From contig NZ_JACJQG010000033.1 in the NCBI RefSeq assembly GCF_014696435.1, positions 1 through 64,000 of the forward strand: a stretch of DNA of 64,000 nt. The letters are read 5' to 3'. This DNA comes from Calothrix anomala FACHB-343 (GTDB taxonomy: Bacteria; Cyanobacteriota; Cyanobacteriia; Cyanobacteriales; Nostocaceae). The translations under genes and the position numbers were made by a program. The notes below the pieces were generated by a model. It did no database searches, had not been told where the DNA came from, and saw only the letters and a program-made list of their open reading frames with translations. Positions 17,418-26,201 of the stretch are shown here, piece by piece (within the stretch, counting starts at the first letter, position 1; each line of letters starts with the position of its first letter).

Positions 17418-19217
17418 CTAAACGTTTGTCTTTCTCTGTTGTTGGGGAATAACAATTGCAAATTCTGTATGTCCGGGAGTGGAATAACATTCAATTTGTC
17501 CTTGGTGTCTATCCACAATAATTTGATAGCTAATAGACAAGCCTAAACCTGTACCTTTACCAATCTCTTTAGTGGTAAAGAAAGGGTCAAATAAACGATT
17601 GGCAACTGTTTCACTCATTCCCGGGCCATTGTCGATAATCCGAATCACAATTGAAGATTGAGAATTGGAGATATCAGCTTGTTCTCCAGTCTCAATACTT
17701 GTATCTCCTTGTCTAAATTCAGTGCAGATAGTAATCTGGTTAGGATTGACTAAGATTTCCTCAGGCGATCGCTTTTGACTGTACTCTTCCAAAGCATCTA
17801 TAGCATTCACAATAATATTCATAAATACTTGGTTGAGTTGTCCTGCATAGCATTCTACTAAAGGTAACTGACCGTATTCTTTGATAACTTCAATTGCTGG
17901 GGAACCTGTTTTCGGTTTCAGGCGATGTTGCAAAATCATCAAAGTACTATCTAAACCATCATGAATATTTACTTCTTTGACTTCCGCTTCATCTAAGCGT
18001 GAAAAAGTCCGCAGAGACAAAACAATTTCTCGAATCCGGTTAGCACCTACTTTCATAGAAGCTAACAGCTTCGGTAAATCATCAAAAATAAAATCTATAT
18101 CTACTGCTTCAATTTCTGCTTGCAATGTCGAGTTGGGATGAGGGTAATGTTGCTGATAACATTGCAGTAAATAAAGTAAATCTTCTACATATTCAGTAGC
18201 GGGGTTGATATTACCGTAAATGAAGTTAACCGGATTATTAATTTCATGCGCAACACCAGCTACAAGCTGACCCAAACTAGACATTTTCTCGCTTTGAATT
18301 AGCTGTCTTTGGGTTTGCTGCAATTTTTTTAAAGTTTGTTCTAGTTTTTCCTTTTCTTGAAGTAAAGCAATAGTACGTTGCTGTACTCGTGTTTCTAAAT
18401 ACTGATTTGCTTGCGCTAATCGACTTAAAGCTTCTTGTAGAGATATTTCTGTTTGTTTGCGCTCGCTAATATCAATAATGAATCCAAGTAATTGAATTAC
18501 TTTACCTTGAGAACGGACAACATTAACAATATCTTTAACCCAAATCCAGTTACCATCAGCAGTTAATAATCGATACTCAATTATGTAATCATCTTCGGTT
18601 TTTGATTTGAGTTGATGGTATTCAAGCACTAAAGACCTATCTTCTGGATGAATGTGGAAATACCAGAATTCTGGTTGATACCAATCTTCTAATTTATAAC
18701 CAAATAAATCTATTGCTTGTGGCCCGACATAAGTAAACTGGTGATTATTTGGCTCGGCTTCCCAAGGTACTAATTTTACACCTTCTACCAGTCGCTTTAA
18801 TCGTTGCTGGGTTTGCTCTAAATCTTTTTCTGTATGCTTGTGTAAGGTAATATCATTGGCAATTACAGCATATTGGCTAGTAATACCTTCTGAATTATGA
18901 ATAGGTAGACCATCTACTAATAAGCAATACTCTTTTTGCTGCTTTGATAAATAGGAAATTTCAAATTTAAAGTTTTCTCCTTTTAATAATTGTTCGCGAA
19001 TATAAGCTGGTTGAATATTAAGTTGGGAATTATTAGTCAGGACGGTAAAAAGTTTTTTTCCGATTAATAAATCAGTGCTAATAGCTGCAAAGTTAGCAAA
19101 TGCTTCATTTACCCATTGAATGCGTCCAGATCTATCAGTTAATGCCATTAATAAATCAGCGCGATTTGCTAAAGCATTAAACATGGTGAAAGGTAAATCA
19201 ACCGAGTTAACTACCAT
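17418..19217 (-). CDS. PAS-domain sensor histidine kinase
   Basis: A 599-residue protein from the ATG at 19217 (AGGAG 8 nt upstream; further in-frame starts upstream lack such a site). Two PAS domains (about 15-125 and 130-260; the second is followed by a PAC motif WIWVKDIVNVVRSQGKVIQL) lead to a coiled coil and HisKA with an intact H-box VAGVAHEINNP (His324). An HATPase_c domain follows with NAIDALE, DNGPGM and GTGLGLSISY boxes. No membrane segment, so the signal is likely cytoplasmic. No response regulator is adjacent. A GTGLGLS-type complete kinase contrasts with the defective kinase at 5308-7371. Confidence 0.88.
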   Translation of the reverse strand: MVVNSVDLPFTMFNALANRADLLMALTDRSGRIQWVNEAFANFAAISTDLLIGKKLFTVLTNNSQLNIQPAYIREQLLKGENFKFEISYLSKQQKEYCLLVDGLPIHNSEGITSQYAVIANDITLHKHTEKDLEQTQQRLKRLVEGVKLVPWEAEPNNHQFTYVGPQAIDLFGYKLEDWYQPEFWYFHIHPEDRSLVLEYHQLKSKTEDDYIIEYRLLTADGNWIWVKDIVNVVRSQGKVIQLLGFIIDISERKQTEISLQEALSRLAQANQYLETRVQQRTIALLQEKEKLEQTLKKLQQTQRQLIQSEKMSSLGQLVAGVAHEINNPVNFIYGNINPATEYVEDLLYLLQCYQQHYPHPNSTLQAEIEAVDIDFIFDDLPKLLASMKVGANRIREIVLSLRTFSRLDEAEVKEVNIHDGLDSTLMILQHRLKPKTGSPAIEVIKEYGQLPLVECYAGQLNQVFMNIIVNAIDALEEYSQKRSPEEILVNPNQITICTEFRQGDTSIETGEQADISNSQSSIVIRIIDNGPGMSETVANRLFDPFFTTKEIGKGTGLGLSISYQIIVDRHQGQIECYSTPGHTEFAIVIPQQQRKTNV

Positions 19218-19574
19218 GCTCATAACTCCTGTAGCCAGAATTAAAGAGCATCGCATCTCTCCGCTACATAAGCTAAAACTGCCATTTGACTAGGACAGGA
19301 ATTACCATTACAAAGAATTAAGAGCGTAGGTAGTCCCATATTATTTATTTAGTAATAAATATTACTAAAAATCTTAGCTTTACAAACTACAGTTGCCGTC
19401 AGGGAAAATACACAAACCTCTAATTTTAATCGATGGTAGCTGAAATTGAATCTAGTGGTCTGTCCCATTAATTTATCTGATTTCCTAGATCCCCAACTTT
19501 TTCAAAAAGTCGGGGATCTGATCGCGAGTAGATTTGATATTTGCGAGGGAACATCCCAGCAAAAACCGCCCTCA

Positions 19575-19702
19575 CCCTATAAGGGTGGGGCTAGAAATAC
19601 GAAGCCTGCCTTCGCAGGCTAAAAGTTTGATAGCCTGCGAAGGCAGGCTTTGTTGGTATAGCAATACCCTTGAGGGTATTGCGTCAAAATTGGGATGCTC
19701 CC
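19575..19702. repeat. Palindromic dispersed repeat, copy 2
   Basis: Same orientation and nearly same sequence as 108-236, but the 13-bp loop inside the long stem is reverse-complemented. The rest of the 19218-19722 spacer is AT-rich, with a small hairpin CCCCAACTTTTTCAAAAAGT at about 19492-19511. Confidence 0.85.
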
Positions 19703-19722
19703 ATTAGCGATCGCGTTAAATT

Positions 19723-20415
19723 TTAAGTTAGCTGTCCATCTGTTGGTTCGGCTTCTACTGTTACCTTTTGCCCAATTTTTGGTTCAGTTCCTGCCAGTAG
19801 GCGTTCAATATTACTGCGGTGACGAAAAATTACATACAATCCGCCAAAAAAGGCATAGAGGATGCAAGGTAAAGGTTGATGGAAAATTAGCATGAAAATT
19901 GTCACCGCGATCGCAGCTGTAATTGAACTTAGGGAGACAATCCGCGATATCGCCACAACAACAGCAAATACACCTGCTGATGCTAAACCTACCTGCCAAC
20001 TTATCGCCAATACAGTCCCTAAGCCAGTAGCGACAGATTTACCACCACTAAAACCTAAAAAAATTGATTTGCTGTGTCCGAGAACTGCTGCTAACCCCGC
20101 TAAAGTTGCTAAACACGGTTGCCATAAATTAGCATCTACCGTAGGGGGGATAAAATTGTAAAGTGGAGCCAATTTAAATAACTGGTAAGCTAGAGCGATC
20201 GCAGTTACGCCCTTCAAGCAATCTATTAATAACACAACAGCCCCAGGCCCTTTACCCAAAGTCCTTAAGACATTAGTTGCGCCAGTTGAACCAGAACCAA
20301 CTTCGCGAATATCAATACCCTTTAACTGCTTCACCGCAATGTAGCCAGTAGGGAAAGAACCCAATAGATAGGCTACAACCAAAACAACAGCGCACAAACT
20401 TAACCAAACAGCCAT
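19723..20415 (-). CDS. plsY: Glycerol-3-phosphate acyltransferase PlsY
   Basis: A 230-residue membrane protein with five to six helices. The PlsY signatures are present: the first loop GSFPTGYI, then DIREVGSGSTGATNVLRTLGK (motif 1, about residues 35-55, shown here in part), LGHSKSIFLGFSGGKSVATG (motif 2, about 112-131), and a late third loop. It transfers an acyl group from acyl-phosphate to glycerol-3-phosphate, the first step of phospholipid synthesis. It is the last gene of a minus-strand run with DUF3086, DUF3119 and an MlaE-type permease. Confidence 0.95.
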   Translation of the reverse strand: MAVWLSLCAVVLVVAYLLGSFPTGYIAVKQLKGIDIREVGSGSTGATNVLRTLGKGPGAVVLLIDCLKGVTAIALAYQLFKLAPLYNFIPPTVDANLWQPCLATLAGLAAVLGHSKSIFLGFSGGKSVATGLGTVLAISWQVGLASAGVFAVVVAISRIVSLSSITAAIAVTIFMLIFHQPLPCILYAFFGGLYVIFRHRSNIERLLAGTEPKIGQKVTVEAEPTDGQLT

Positions 20416-20460
20416 AACAATTCAAAATTCAAAATTCAAAATTCAAAAAATTTCCAAGTC

Positions 20461-20532
20461 AGTAGGGGCGGGTTCTGTAAAATTCTCACTGGGAAAACAG
20501 ATATGTCGATTAAACTCGCCCCTACAACAGTC
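20461..20532. repeat. GTAGGGGCGGG palindromic element
   Basis: AGTAGGGGCGGGTT and AACTCGCCCCTAC face each other across about 45 bp. The same element type lies between mysC and mysD (40941-41013). Confidence 0.7.
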
Positions 20533-20562
20533 TCAAATTTCTGAACCAATGACAAATGACAA

Positions 20563-20609
20563 TTGTACAGACGCGATTTATCGCGTCTCCCCGATTTATC
20601 GCGTCTCTG
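20563..20609. repeat. GTACAGACGCGAT palindromic repeat
   Basis: TTGTACAGACGCGATTTA followed by TCGCGTCTC, with the last half repeated once. Other copies are at 22510-22556, 26165-26193 and 39449-39476. Confidence 0.8.
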
Positions 20610-20621
20610 ACAATTAACTAA

Positions 20622-21920
20622 TTAAAAATCATCATCATAATTTCTCATTGTTTTGGGGTCTGGGGCAAAGGCTAACCATAAAGGAAATTGCAGTAATGCT
20701 AGGCTGATTTGGTCTTCGGAATCATCGATGACGATTAACGGGAGTTGATTGGCTTTGACTAATCGGTCGGCTTTTTGCGCTAAAGCTTCTGGTGCTTCAA
20801 ATAACACTACTCCTCTATCGGGGCCGAAGTCTGGACGACCTATACCCAGGCAATCTTGCAAACCGCGCCGCCATTCACCTAAGCGTTCTGGTGTATTAGC
20901 TAATACCAAAGCGCGGACGCGATCGCCATACAATTTGTAGAGGATGGAAATTACCGCCGAAGAAATCAAAATATTCTGTAAGCGGCTACCCATTGTCCGT
21001 AAAGCACCTCTTCCCCCTTGGCTGAAGAACCAGTTAGAAACTCGTTCTGCATGGACTGGTTCAAAAGTCCGGCGTAATTGCCAAGCAGGGCCATAATAAT
21101 CTGGTTTGTTGCGATATTGATCGATCAGGCGGCGAATTTGCTTAGTAGTGTCTTGAAACTGCTGCTGCGCGAATTGGGGGGTACCAGATTGTACTGGTTC
21201 TGGGGGTTTTTCTTCTTTAATTGATACTACAGGTTTTTCTCGTGCAATTGCCGACGGTACGAGTTGCAACTGTTCGGCGGCGGCGGCTAAATCTTGTAAA
21301 CTGCCTGTGAGATAATCTTTAAAACCCTGTACCCGAATCGCCAAATCTTGAGATGTTCCCGCAAAAGTCGTGCGCATTTCATTGCGGATGCGTTCTTGAC
21401 GCCGTTCTAACTGTTCTACAGCAATTTGCAGGGTTTGTTTGCGTTGTTCTAATTGTGCTAGGGAATCTTGCACCAGCTTTCCTAACGCCAATTGAGTTTC
21501 GCCCACCTGCGTCTGAAGAGTTTTGTAACTAACTTGCAGATTGGCTATTTCGGCTTCTAGGGCTTCTTTGGTACTTTGTAACTCTGCAACCTGTTGTGCT
21601 GCTTGTGCGTATAGGGAATTAACTTCTGATTCTGATTTTATTTCTGACTCCAGCGCTACAGTTTCGGCTTCTAACTGGGTTACCAAATCAGCAGTTGCAT
21701 CGGCTGCGGGTTCAACTGTAGAAACATCTTCAGCATCAGCTATCGGCGATGCAATAGTTGCGTCATTTGGCTGTGTCTCGACTAATAAAGCCTGTGCAGG
21801 TGTTTCTTCCTCTGATTCAACAGATGAGTTATCTGCCGCTGCTTCTGTTGGCTTATCTTCTTGTATTTGTGCCAACCACTCATCAATTGATTCTGGGGTT
21901 TGAGATTCCTCTGGGTTCAT
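20622..21920 (-). CDS. DUF3086 family protein
   Basis: A 432-residue protein from the ATG at 21920 (18 further in-frame residues are open upstream). The acidic, low-complexity N-terminus (1-95) is followed by a long coiled coil (about 100-190, heptads of L/A/E/Q) and a conserved C-terminal domain (about 235-430) containing RTFEPVHAERVSNWF and RPDFGPDRGVVLFEAPEAL. This matches the cyanobacterial DUF3086 family, whose function is unknown. It sits in an apparent operon with a lipid permease and plsY, hinting at an envelope role. Confidence 0.75.
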   Translation of the reverse strand: MNPEESQTPESIDEWLAQIQEDKPTEAAADNSSVESEEETPAQALLVETQPNDATIASPIADAEDVSTVEPAADATADLVTQLEAETVALESEIKSESEVNSLYAQAAQQVAELQSTKEALEAEIANLQVSYKTLQTQVGETQLALGKLVQDSLAQLEQRKQTLQIAVEQLERRQERIRNEMRTTFAGTSQDLAIRVQGFKDYLTGSLQDLAAAAEQLQLVPSAIAREKPVVSIKEEKPPEPVQSGTPQFAQQQFQDTTKQIRRLIDQYRNKPDYYGPAWQLRRTFEPVHAERVSNWFFSQGGRGALRTMGSRLQNILISSAVISILYKLYGDRVRALVLANTPERLGEWRRGLQDCLGIGRPDFGPDRGVVLFEAPEALAQKADRLVKANQLPLIVIDDSEDQISLALLQFPLWLAFAPDPKTMRNYDDDF

Positions 21921-22037
21921 AACCAATACTGTAATTCCTATGACGCGAATAAATAGCTTTGTTGAAATATACAATTGACCTGTACAAAAAGTCCTGAGTA
22001 GTTGGTGCTGGTGACGGATATTACACCAAAAACAAGA

Positions 22038-22445
22038 CTAAATTCGGGGACAACGTTGTTCTAAGCAGGATTTTAGGGTATTAGGGTCAAATAAAATTGG
22101 TAAAAAGTGAATACTTTTGATTTCTTTAAAATAAAACAATATCGGTATGGGATTCCAAAATATCCGCCAGTTTTGCCATTCCTGATAGGGAAACCGCCGA
22201 AGTAATTCTTCGCCCCTGTAAAGATCTAAATCAGTAGCGGTAAATCTTAACCGCAATGTCGCCGCCTGAAACATCAAAAACAAACCAAACAAGCCAATAA
22301 TACCGCCTAGCAGAGGTTGAACTAACAGTAGGGGAATTGACCCAATTACCAAAACTACGGGGATATTGTAGCTAGGTTTGAGTTCTACTGTAGATGTGGT
22401 GTTAGGTGCAAATGAACTAGTCATAGTGCCAAATTCTATAGTCAA
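22038..22445 (-). CDS. DUF3119 family membrane protein
   Basis: A 135-residue protein with two adjacent hydrophobic helices (about 28-65) and a C-terminal domain containing YRGEELLRRFPYQEWQNWRI. It matches the cyanobacterial and plastid DUF3119 family. The start codon at 22445 is 120 bp after the MlaE permease stop; an internal ATG (MTSSFAP) is also possible. Its location suggests a link to lipid transport, but this is inference. Confidence 0.75.
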   Translation of the reverse strand: MTIEFGTMTSSFAPNTTSTVELKPSYNIPVVLVIGSIPLLLVQPLLGGIIGLFGLFLMFQAATLRLRFTATDLDLYRGEELLRRFPYQEWQNWRIFWNPIPILFYFKEIKSIHFLPILFDPNTLKSCLEQRCPRI

Positions 22446-22509
22446 ACATAATTTCCTATTTTAGGATTTTGCGGGTTACCAAATGCGCGATCGCCAAACT
22501 GTTGACCGT

Positions 22510-22556
22510 TGTACAGACGCGATTAATCGCGTCTCTAACAATTAATCGCGTCTCTA
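22510..22556. repeat. GTACAGACGCGAT palindromic repeat, tandem half
   Basis: TGTACAGACGCGATTAATCG followed by CGTCTCTAACA and a second ATTAATCGCGTCTCTAACA. It sits just past the MlaE permease stop. Confidence 0.8.
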
Positions 22557-22565
22557 ACAATTAAC

Positions 22566-23363
22566 CTACATCCCTTTAATGAATGCACTACCCATACCCT
22601 GAAACATTAACCAGGAAAGGAAGAAGTTACTCACAAATATAATTAGTAAAGCTGTAACCACAGCCGTTGTGGTAGATTGTCCCACGCCTTTGGCTCCTCC
22701 GGTTGTCGTTAAGCCCCAGCTGCAACCAATCACCGCAATTAAAATCCCAAAGCAAAACGCCTTAATCAGGGCGCTGCAAATATCCCAGAGTCCCAATAAA
22801 TTCCGGGCTGAATCGAGAAATGTTGTATCAGCAATGTTGTACAAGTTTCCAGCAATTACCAATCCTCCCAACATCCCCGTGACTAGAGATAGCAGCGTTA
22901 AAATGGGCAGCATCAAGCAGCAAGCCAAAACGCGGGGAATTACTAGGTAATCAATTGGGTCAGTTTTTAAAATCAACAGCGCGTCAATTTGCTCTGTGAC
23001 TCGCATCGTACCAATTTCTGCTGCAAAGGCTGAACCTACTCGCCCTGCCAAAATTACGGCTGTTAATACAGGCGAGAGTTCTCTGGTTAAGGCTACCGCC
23101 AGCACCCCGCCAACCAAATTACCCGCCCCAAAGTTAACAAATTCTCGCGCTACCTGGATGGTAAACACTGCACCGACAAAAATAGCGGTTAATAAGGCAA
23201 TAAACAGAGAATCTGGCCCTACTGCTGCCATTTGCTCTTTCGTATTGCGCCAATGAATTTTGACTCTTAGGAGGTGAACTATTACTTGTCCACCCAAAAA
23301 AATCGCCGCCAGTAGTCTCTGACTCCACGCGCCTAAACTGGATTTGGATGTAGTCTCACTCAA
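22566..23363 (-). CDS. mlaE: MlaE/YrbE-family lipid ABC transporter permease
   Basis: A 265-residue protein with five to six membrane helices. The conserved MlaE centre is clear: VLTAVILAGRVGSAFAAEIGTMRVTEQIDAL (about residues 96-126, here named by its ends) and a C-terminal TTGGAKGVGQSTTTAVV loop. It is the permease of a system that moves phospholipids between membranes (MlaE in proteobacteria, TGD1 in plastids). The ATPase and MCE-domain partners are not in the window. It is the first gene of the minus-strand run down to plsY. Confidence 0.88.
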   Translation of the reverse strand: MSETTSKSSLGAWSQRLLAAIFLGGQVIVHLLRVKIHWRNTKEQMAAVGPDSLFIALLTAIFVGAVFTIQVAREFVNFGAGNLVGGVLAVALTRELSPVLTAVILAGRVGSAFAAEIGTMRVTEQIDALLILKTDPIDYLVIPRVLACCLMLPILTLLSLVTGMLGGLVIAGNLYNIADTTFLDSARNLLGLWDICSALIKAFCFGILIAVIGCSWGLTTTGGAKGVGQSTTTAVVTALLIIFVSNFFLSWLMFQGMGSAFIKGM

Positions 23364-23404
23364 TGTTTTGTAGCTAACTCGGTAACTGCCTTAAGAATAG
23401 CGAA

Positions 23405-23490
23405 AGTCAATGGGCAATAGTCAATAGTCAATAGTCAATAGTCAATAGTCATTGGGCATTAGGCATTGGGCATTGGGCATTGGGCATTGA
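23405..23490. repeat. Heptanucleotide repeat tract
   Basis: Runs of GTCAATA (23405-23450) pass into GGGCATT (23454-23490), then TTGTCCCCC-type repeats to about 23560. The rest of the spacer to 23860 is unremarkable, with HIP1-like sites. Confidence 0.85.
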
Positions 23491-23860
23491 GTTTTGATTA
23501 ATTATCTCTTTTGCTCCCCCTTGTCCCCCTTGTCCCCCTGCTCCCTGCCCCCTTGCCCTATAATTTGGGTGAAACATTAACTTACTTTAAACGGAGTCTC
23601 AGAAAGTTAAGACTGACGATCGCAGGCTTTATATTACTTCATGGGGAATGCTGTTAGCTGAAAACCTGATTTAGCAAGGATTTTTTGGATCATACTGCTG
23701 AGTTTTACAGGCTGGATTTGCGATCGCAGGTAACAGACTTATTTAATGAAAACTTAAGATTTTTGACATCTTCACTCCGATGGAGCGATCGCAATTATTG
23801 TAGAGAATGACAATATTGCTTTTTGCTTGTTGTAACCTGTTACTGCGGAGTGTCGTTTAT

Positions 23861-24157
23861 ATGACTACTTTTACTAACTTTCTCCGTTCTTTACTGCTAA
23901 CTGCGATTTTTAGCTTTCTCGTGCCGATGTTTTTAGTTGGTGGTTTCTTGCTCCTCCTTCCTGTTATCGGTTACGTTCCTGGGTTCGATGCCCTCACAGA
24001 TGCGATCGCTAGCCAAATTTTATATTTTCTGGGTATTTTTGGTACCGATAGTCCTTTACGCGGCTTAATTGTCATTAGTTTGACATTTAGCTTTGTTGGT
24101 GCTTTGTTTGATGTTTACGCTTATTATCGGTGTCAAATTTTACGGATTGATTCCTAA
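23861..24157 (+). CDS. Small membrane protein, unknown function
   Basis: A 98-residue protein with two to three hydrophobic helices (about 10-40, 50-65, 68-90) and a short polar tail YRCQILRIDS. The ATG at 23861 (MTTFTNFLRS) is preferred: CGGAG lies 10 nt upstream and the preceding in-frame residues look non-coding. I do not recognise the family. It stands alone between repeat tracts. Confidence 0.6.
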   Translation: MTTFTNFLRSLLLTAIFSFLVPMFLVGGFLLLLPVIGYVPGFDALTDAIASQILYFLGIFGTDSPLRGLIVISLTFSFVGALFDVYAYYRCQILRIDS

Positions 24158-24579
24158 GTTAGGGTTAAGCGATTTTTTTAAGTATTATTGGCTACTAAGT
24201 TCTCAAAAACTATTATTCTCTTCTATATACCCAGATTCAGAGGATTTTGCTGTCTCTCACAGCTAACTAATGGCTGCATCTTAACCATGCCTCAAAGCTA
24301 GATTTGCTAGGCAATTATTGTTGTATCTATGTATCTACTATTCACTTCTTCTCTAGAGAATTACTTAATACTTAGCCCTTCAGGCAGACATTGATCCAAC
24401 CAAAACGCACAATCTAGTATTGCTTTTAACAATTGGTTGACTTAATAATTTACACTTTTTCCTAACAAAAAATAGAATATCAAAAAAGCATCTGTGTAAA
24501 TATAAAAACTTTCTTAAATTTTTTATTGAAAGCGGCGGGAAACTTCATCCCCATGCCCGATGCCCCATTCCCCATGCCC
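24158..24579. other. Non-coding spacer upstream of sppA
   Basis: About 420 bp of AT-rich sequence with no supported gene. The last 40 bp are ATGCCCC-type heptamer repeats leading into the hairpin at 24580. Confidence 0.5.
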
Positions 24580-24613
24580 AAAAACTCCATCCCCTTGTGG
24601 GTGGAGTTTTTTA
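24580..24613. terminator. Terminator-like hairpin, inverted copy of 17259-17290
   Basis: AAAAACTCCA (24580-24589) pairs with TGGAGTTTTT (24602-24611). Together with the flanking ATGCCCC repeat it is the reverse complement of the helicase-end element at 17259-17320, so this hairpin is itself a dispersed repeat. Confidence 0.75.
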
Positions 24614-24696
24614 TATTGGTTTTATCTAAGCTAAACAAGTCGTCAGACCGCTCAAGATCTTAAGATTGAGTTGATTACGAGATTTGATGACAGCTT

Positions 24697-25518
24697 ATGA
24701 TTTGGCCCTTTAAGCCCAAGTTTAGTAAACAAATTGCGCGGATTGAAATTACTGGTGCAATCTCTGGGGGAACGCGCAAACGTGTTCTAGAAGCATTAAA
24801 AACAGTAGAGGAAAAAAAGTTTCCGGCTTTACTGCTACGAATTGACAGTCCTGGCGGGACAGTGGGAGATTCTCAAGAAATTTACAGCGCCTTGAAACGC
24901 CTGCGGGAGAAAATGAAAATTGTTGCCAGTTTTGGCAATATTTCGGCTTCTGGCGGCGTTTATATTGGTATGGGAGCCGAACATATCATAGCTAACCCCG
25001 GTACCATTACGGGGAGTATTGGTGTAATACTGCGCGGCAATAACCTAGAGCGCCTGCTAGATAAAATTGGTGTTTCCTTTAAGGTAATTAAATCCGGCCC
25101 TTACAAAGATATTTTGGCATTTGACCGCGAATTAACACCAGAAGAACAAACTATTCTGCAAGAATTAATTGATGTCAGTTATCAACAGTTTGTGCAAACC
25201 GTCGCGGAAGCCCGTTCTTTAGCGGTAGAAACTGTGAAAAGTTTCGCTGATGGGCGAATTTTCACCGGACAGCAAGCTTTAGAGTTAGGTGTGGTAGATC
25301 GCTTGGGAACAGAAGAAGATGCGCGACGCTGGACAGCAGAACTAGTCGGACTCGATCCCGAAAAAACCCAATGCTTTACTTTGGAGGAACGTAAACCTTT
25401 GTTAAGTCGATTGCTACCAGGAAGTCGTCAAGCTTCCGCAGGAATTGGCGCTGGTATTGACTGGCTAGAGTTTGAGATGTCTACAAGTGGTTTACCCCTG
25501 TGGTTATATCGACCGTAA
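24697..25518 (+). CDS. sppA: Signal peptide peptidase SppA (S49 serine protease)
   Basis: A 273-residue short-form SppA. Conserved features: LLRIDSPGGTVGDSQEIY (about 46-63), the nucleophile in SASGGVYIG (Ser85) and the general base in SGPYKDI (Lys137), giving the Ser/Lys dyad of family S49. The N-terminus lacks a strong membrane anchor. It degrades cleaved signal peptides or membrane proteins. ATG start at 24697. aroH follows 86 bp downstream on the same strand. Confidence 0.9.
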   Translation: MIWPFKPKFSKQIARIEITGAISGGTRKRVLEALKTVEEKKFPALLLRIDSPGGTVGDSQEIYSALKRLREKMKIVASFGNISASGGVYIGMGAEHIIANPGTITGSIGVILRGNNLERLLDKIGVSFKVIKSGPYKDILAFDRELTPEEQTILQELIDVSYQQFVQTVAEARSLAVETVKSFADGRIFTGQQALELGVVDRLGTEEDARRWTAELVGLDPEKTQCFTLEERKPLLSRLLPGSRQASAGIGAGIDWLEFEMSTSGLPLWLYRP

Positions 25519-25604
25519 ATAGTTATTAGTCACAGTTAAATCAACAGTGATAAAAACTATAAAGTGAGAAAAGATAGCTGTTGATAATTTAAGGAGGATT
25601 GGGC

Positions 25605-26030
25605 GTGGATTGGCAAATGCGGGCTATTCGTGGAGCAACAACCGTTTCGGAAAACACAATTGAGGCGATGAGAGAAGCGGTTACAGAGTTACTAGATGAA
25701 TTAGAAAGCCGGAATAATCTCCAGCCAAAGGATATTATTAGCGTGACATTCTCAGTCACCAAAGATTTGGATGCGATTTTTCCAGCTGCGATCGCCAGAA
25801 CTCGTCCAGATTGGGATGGGGTGGCGATGCTAGATGTGCAGCAAATGCATGTCGAAGGTAGCTTACAGCGCTGTATCCGCTTTTTAATCCACGTTTACCT
25901 GCCAATCTCCGCACCAATTTACCATATTTATTTGCGTCATGCGGCTAACCTGCGTCCTGACTGGAGTTTACCCCAGTCATTAGCAGGATCGCCCCAAGTA
26001 GTAGTAACCACAAGTGGCGATCGCGAATAA
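25605..26030 (+). CDS. aroH: Chorismate mutase, AroH type
   Basis: A 141-residue protein with the AroH-class trimer pattern: MRAIRGATTVSENT at the N-terminus, the SVTFSVTKDLDAIFPA segment (about 46-61), a CIRFLIHVY segment and a C-terminal HAANLRPD. It converts chorismate to prephenate for Phe/Tyr synthesis. I chose the GTG at 25605 because AGGAGG ends 7 nt before it; a TTG at 25599 overlaps too closely. Confidence 0.93.
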   Translation: MDWQMRAIRGATTVSENTIEAMREAVTELLDELESRNNLQPKDIISVTFSVTKDLDAIFPAAIARTRPDWDGVAMLDVQQMHVEGSLQRCIRFLIHVYLPISAPIYHIYLRHAANLRPDWSLPQSLAGSPQVVVTTSGDRE

Positions 26031-26164
26031 CTTCCCACTTAGTTAGCGCAGTTAAGCATGGCGTTACACAGGTTTACCAGCTTGTAGACGCCAAAGGCGT
26101 CTTCTCGCCAGGTGAAATAACAAGGAGGACAAGGGAGACAAGCAGGACAAATGACTACTGACAA

Positions 26165-26193
26165 TTGTACAGACGCGATTTATCGCGTCTCTG
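26165..26193. repeat. GTACAGACGCGAT palindromic repeat
   Basis: TTGTACAGACGCGATTTATC then GCGTCTCTG; single copy of the family also seen at 20563, 22510 and 39449. Confidence 0.8.
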
Positions 26194-26201
26194 ACAAATG
26201 A

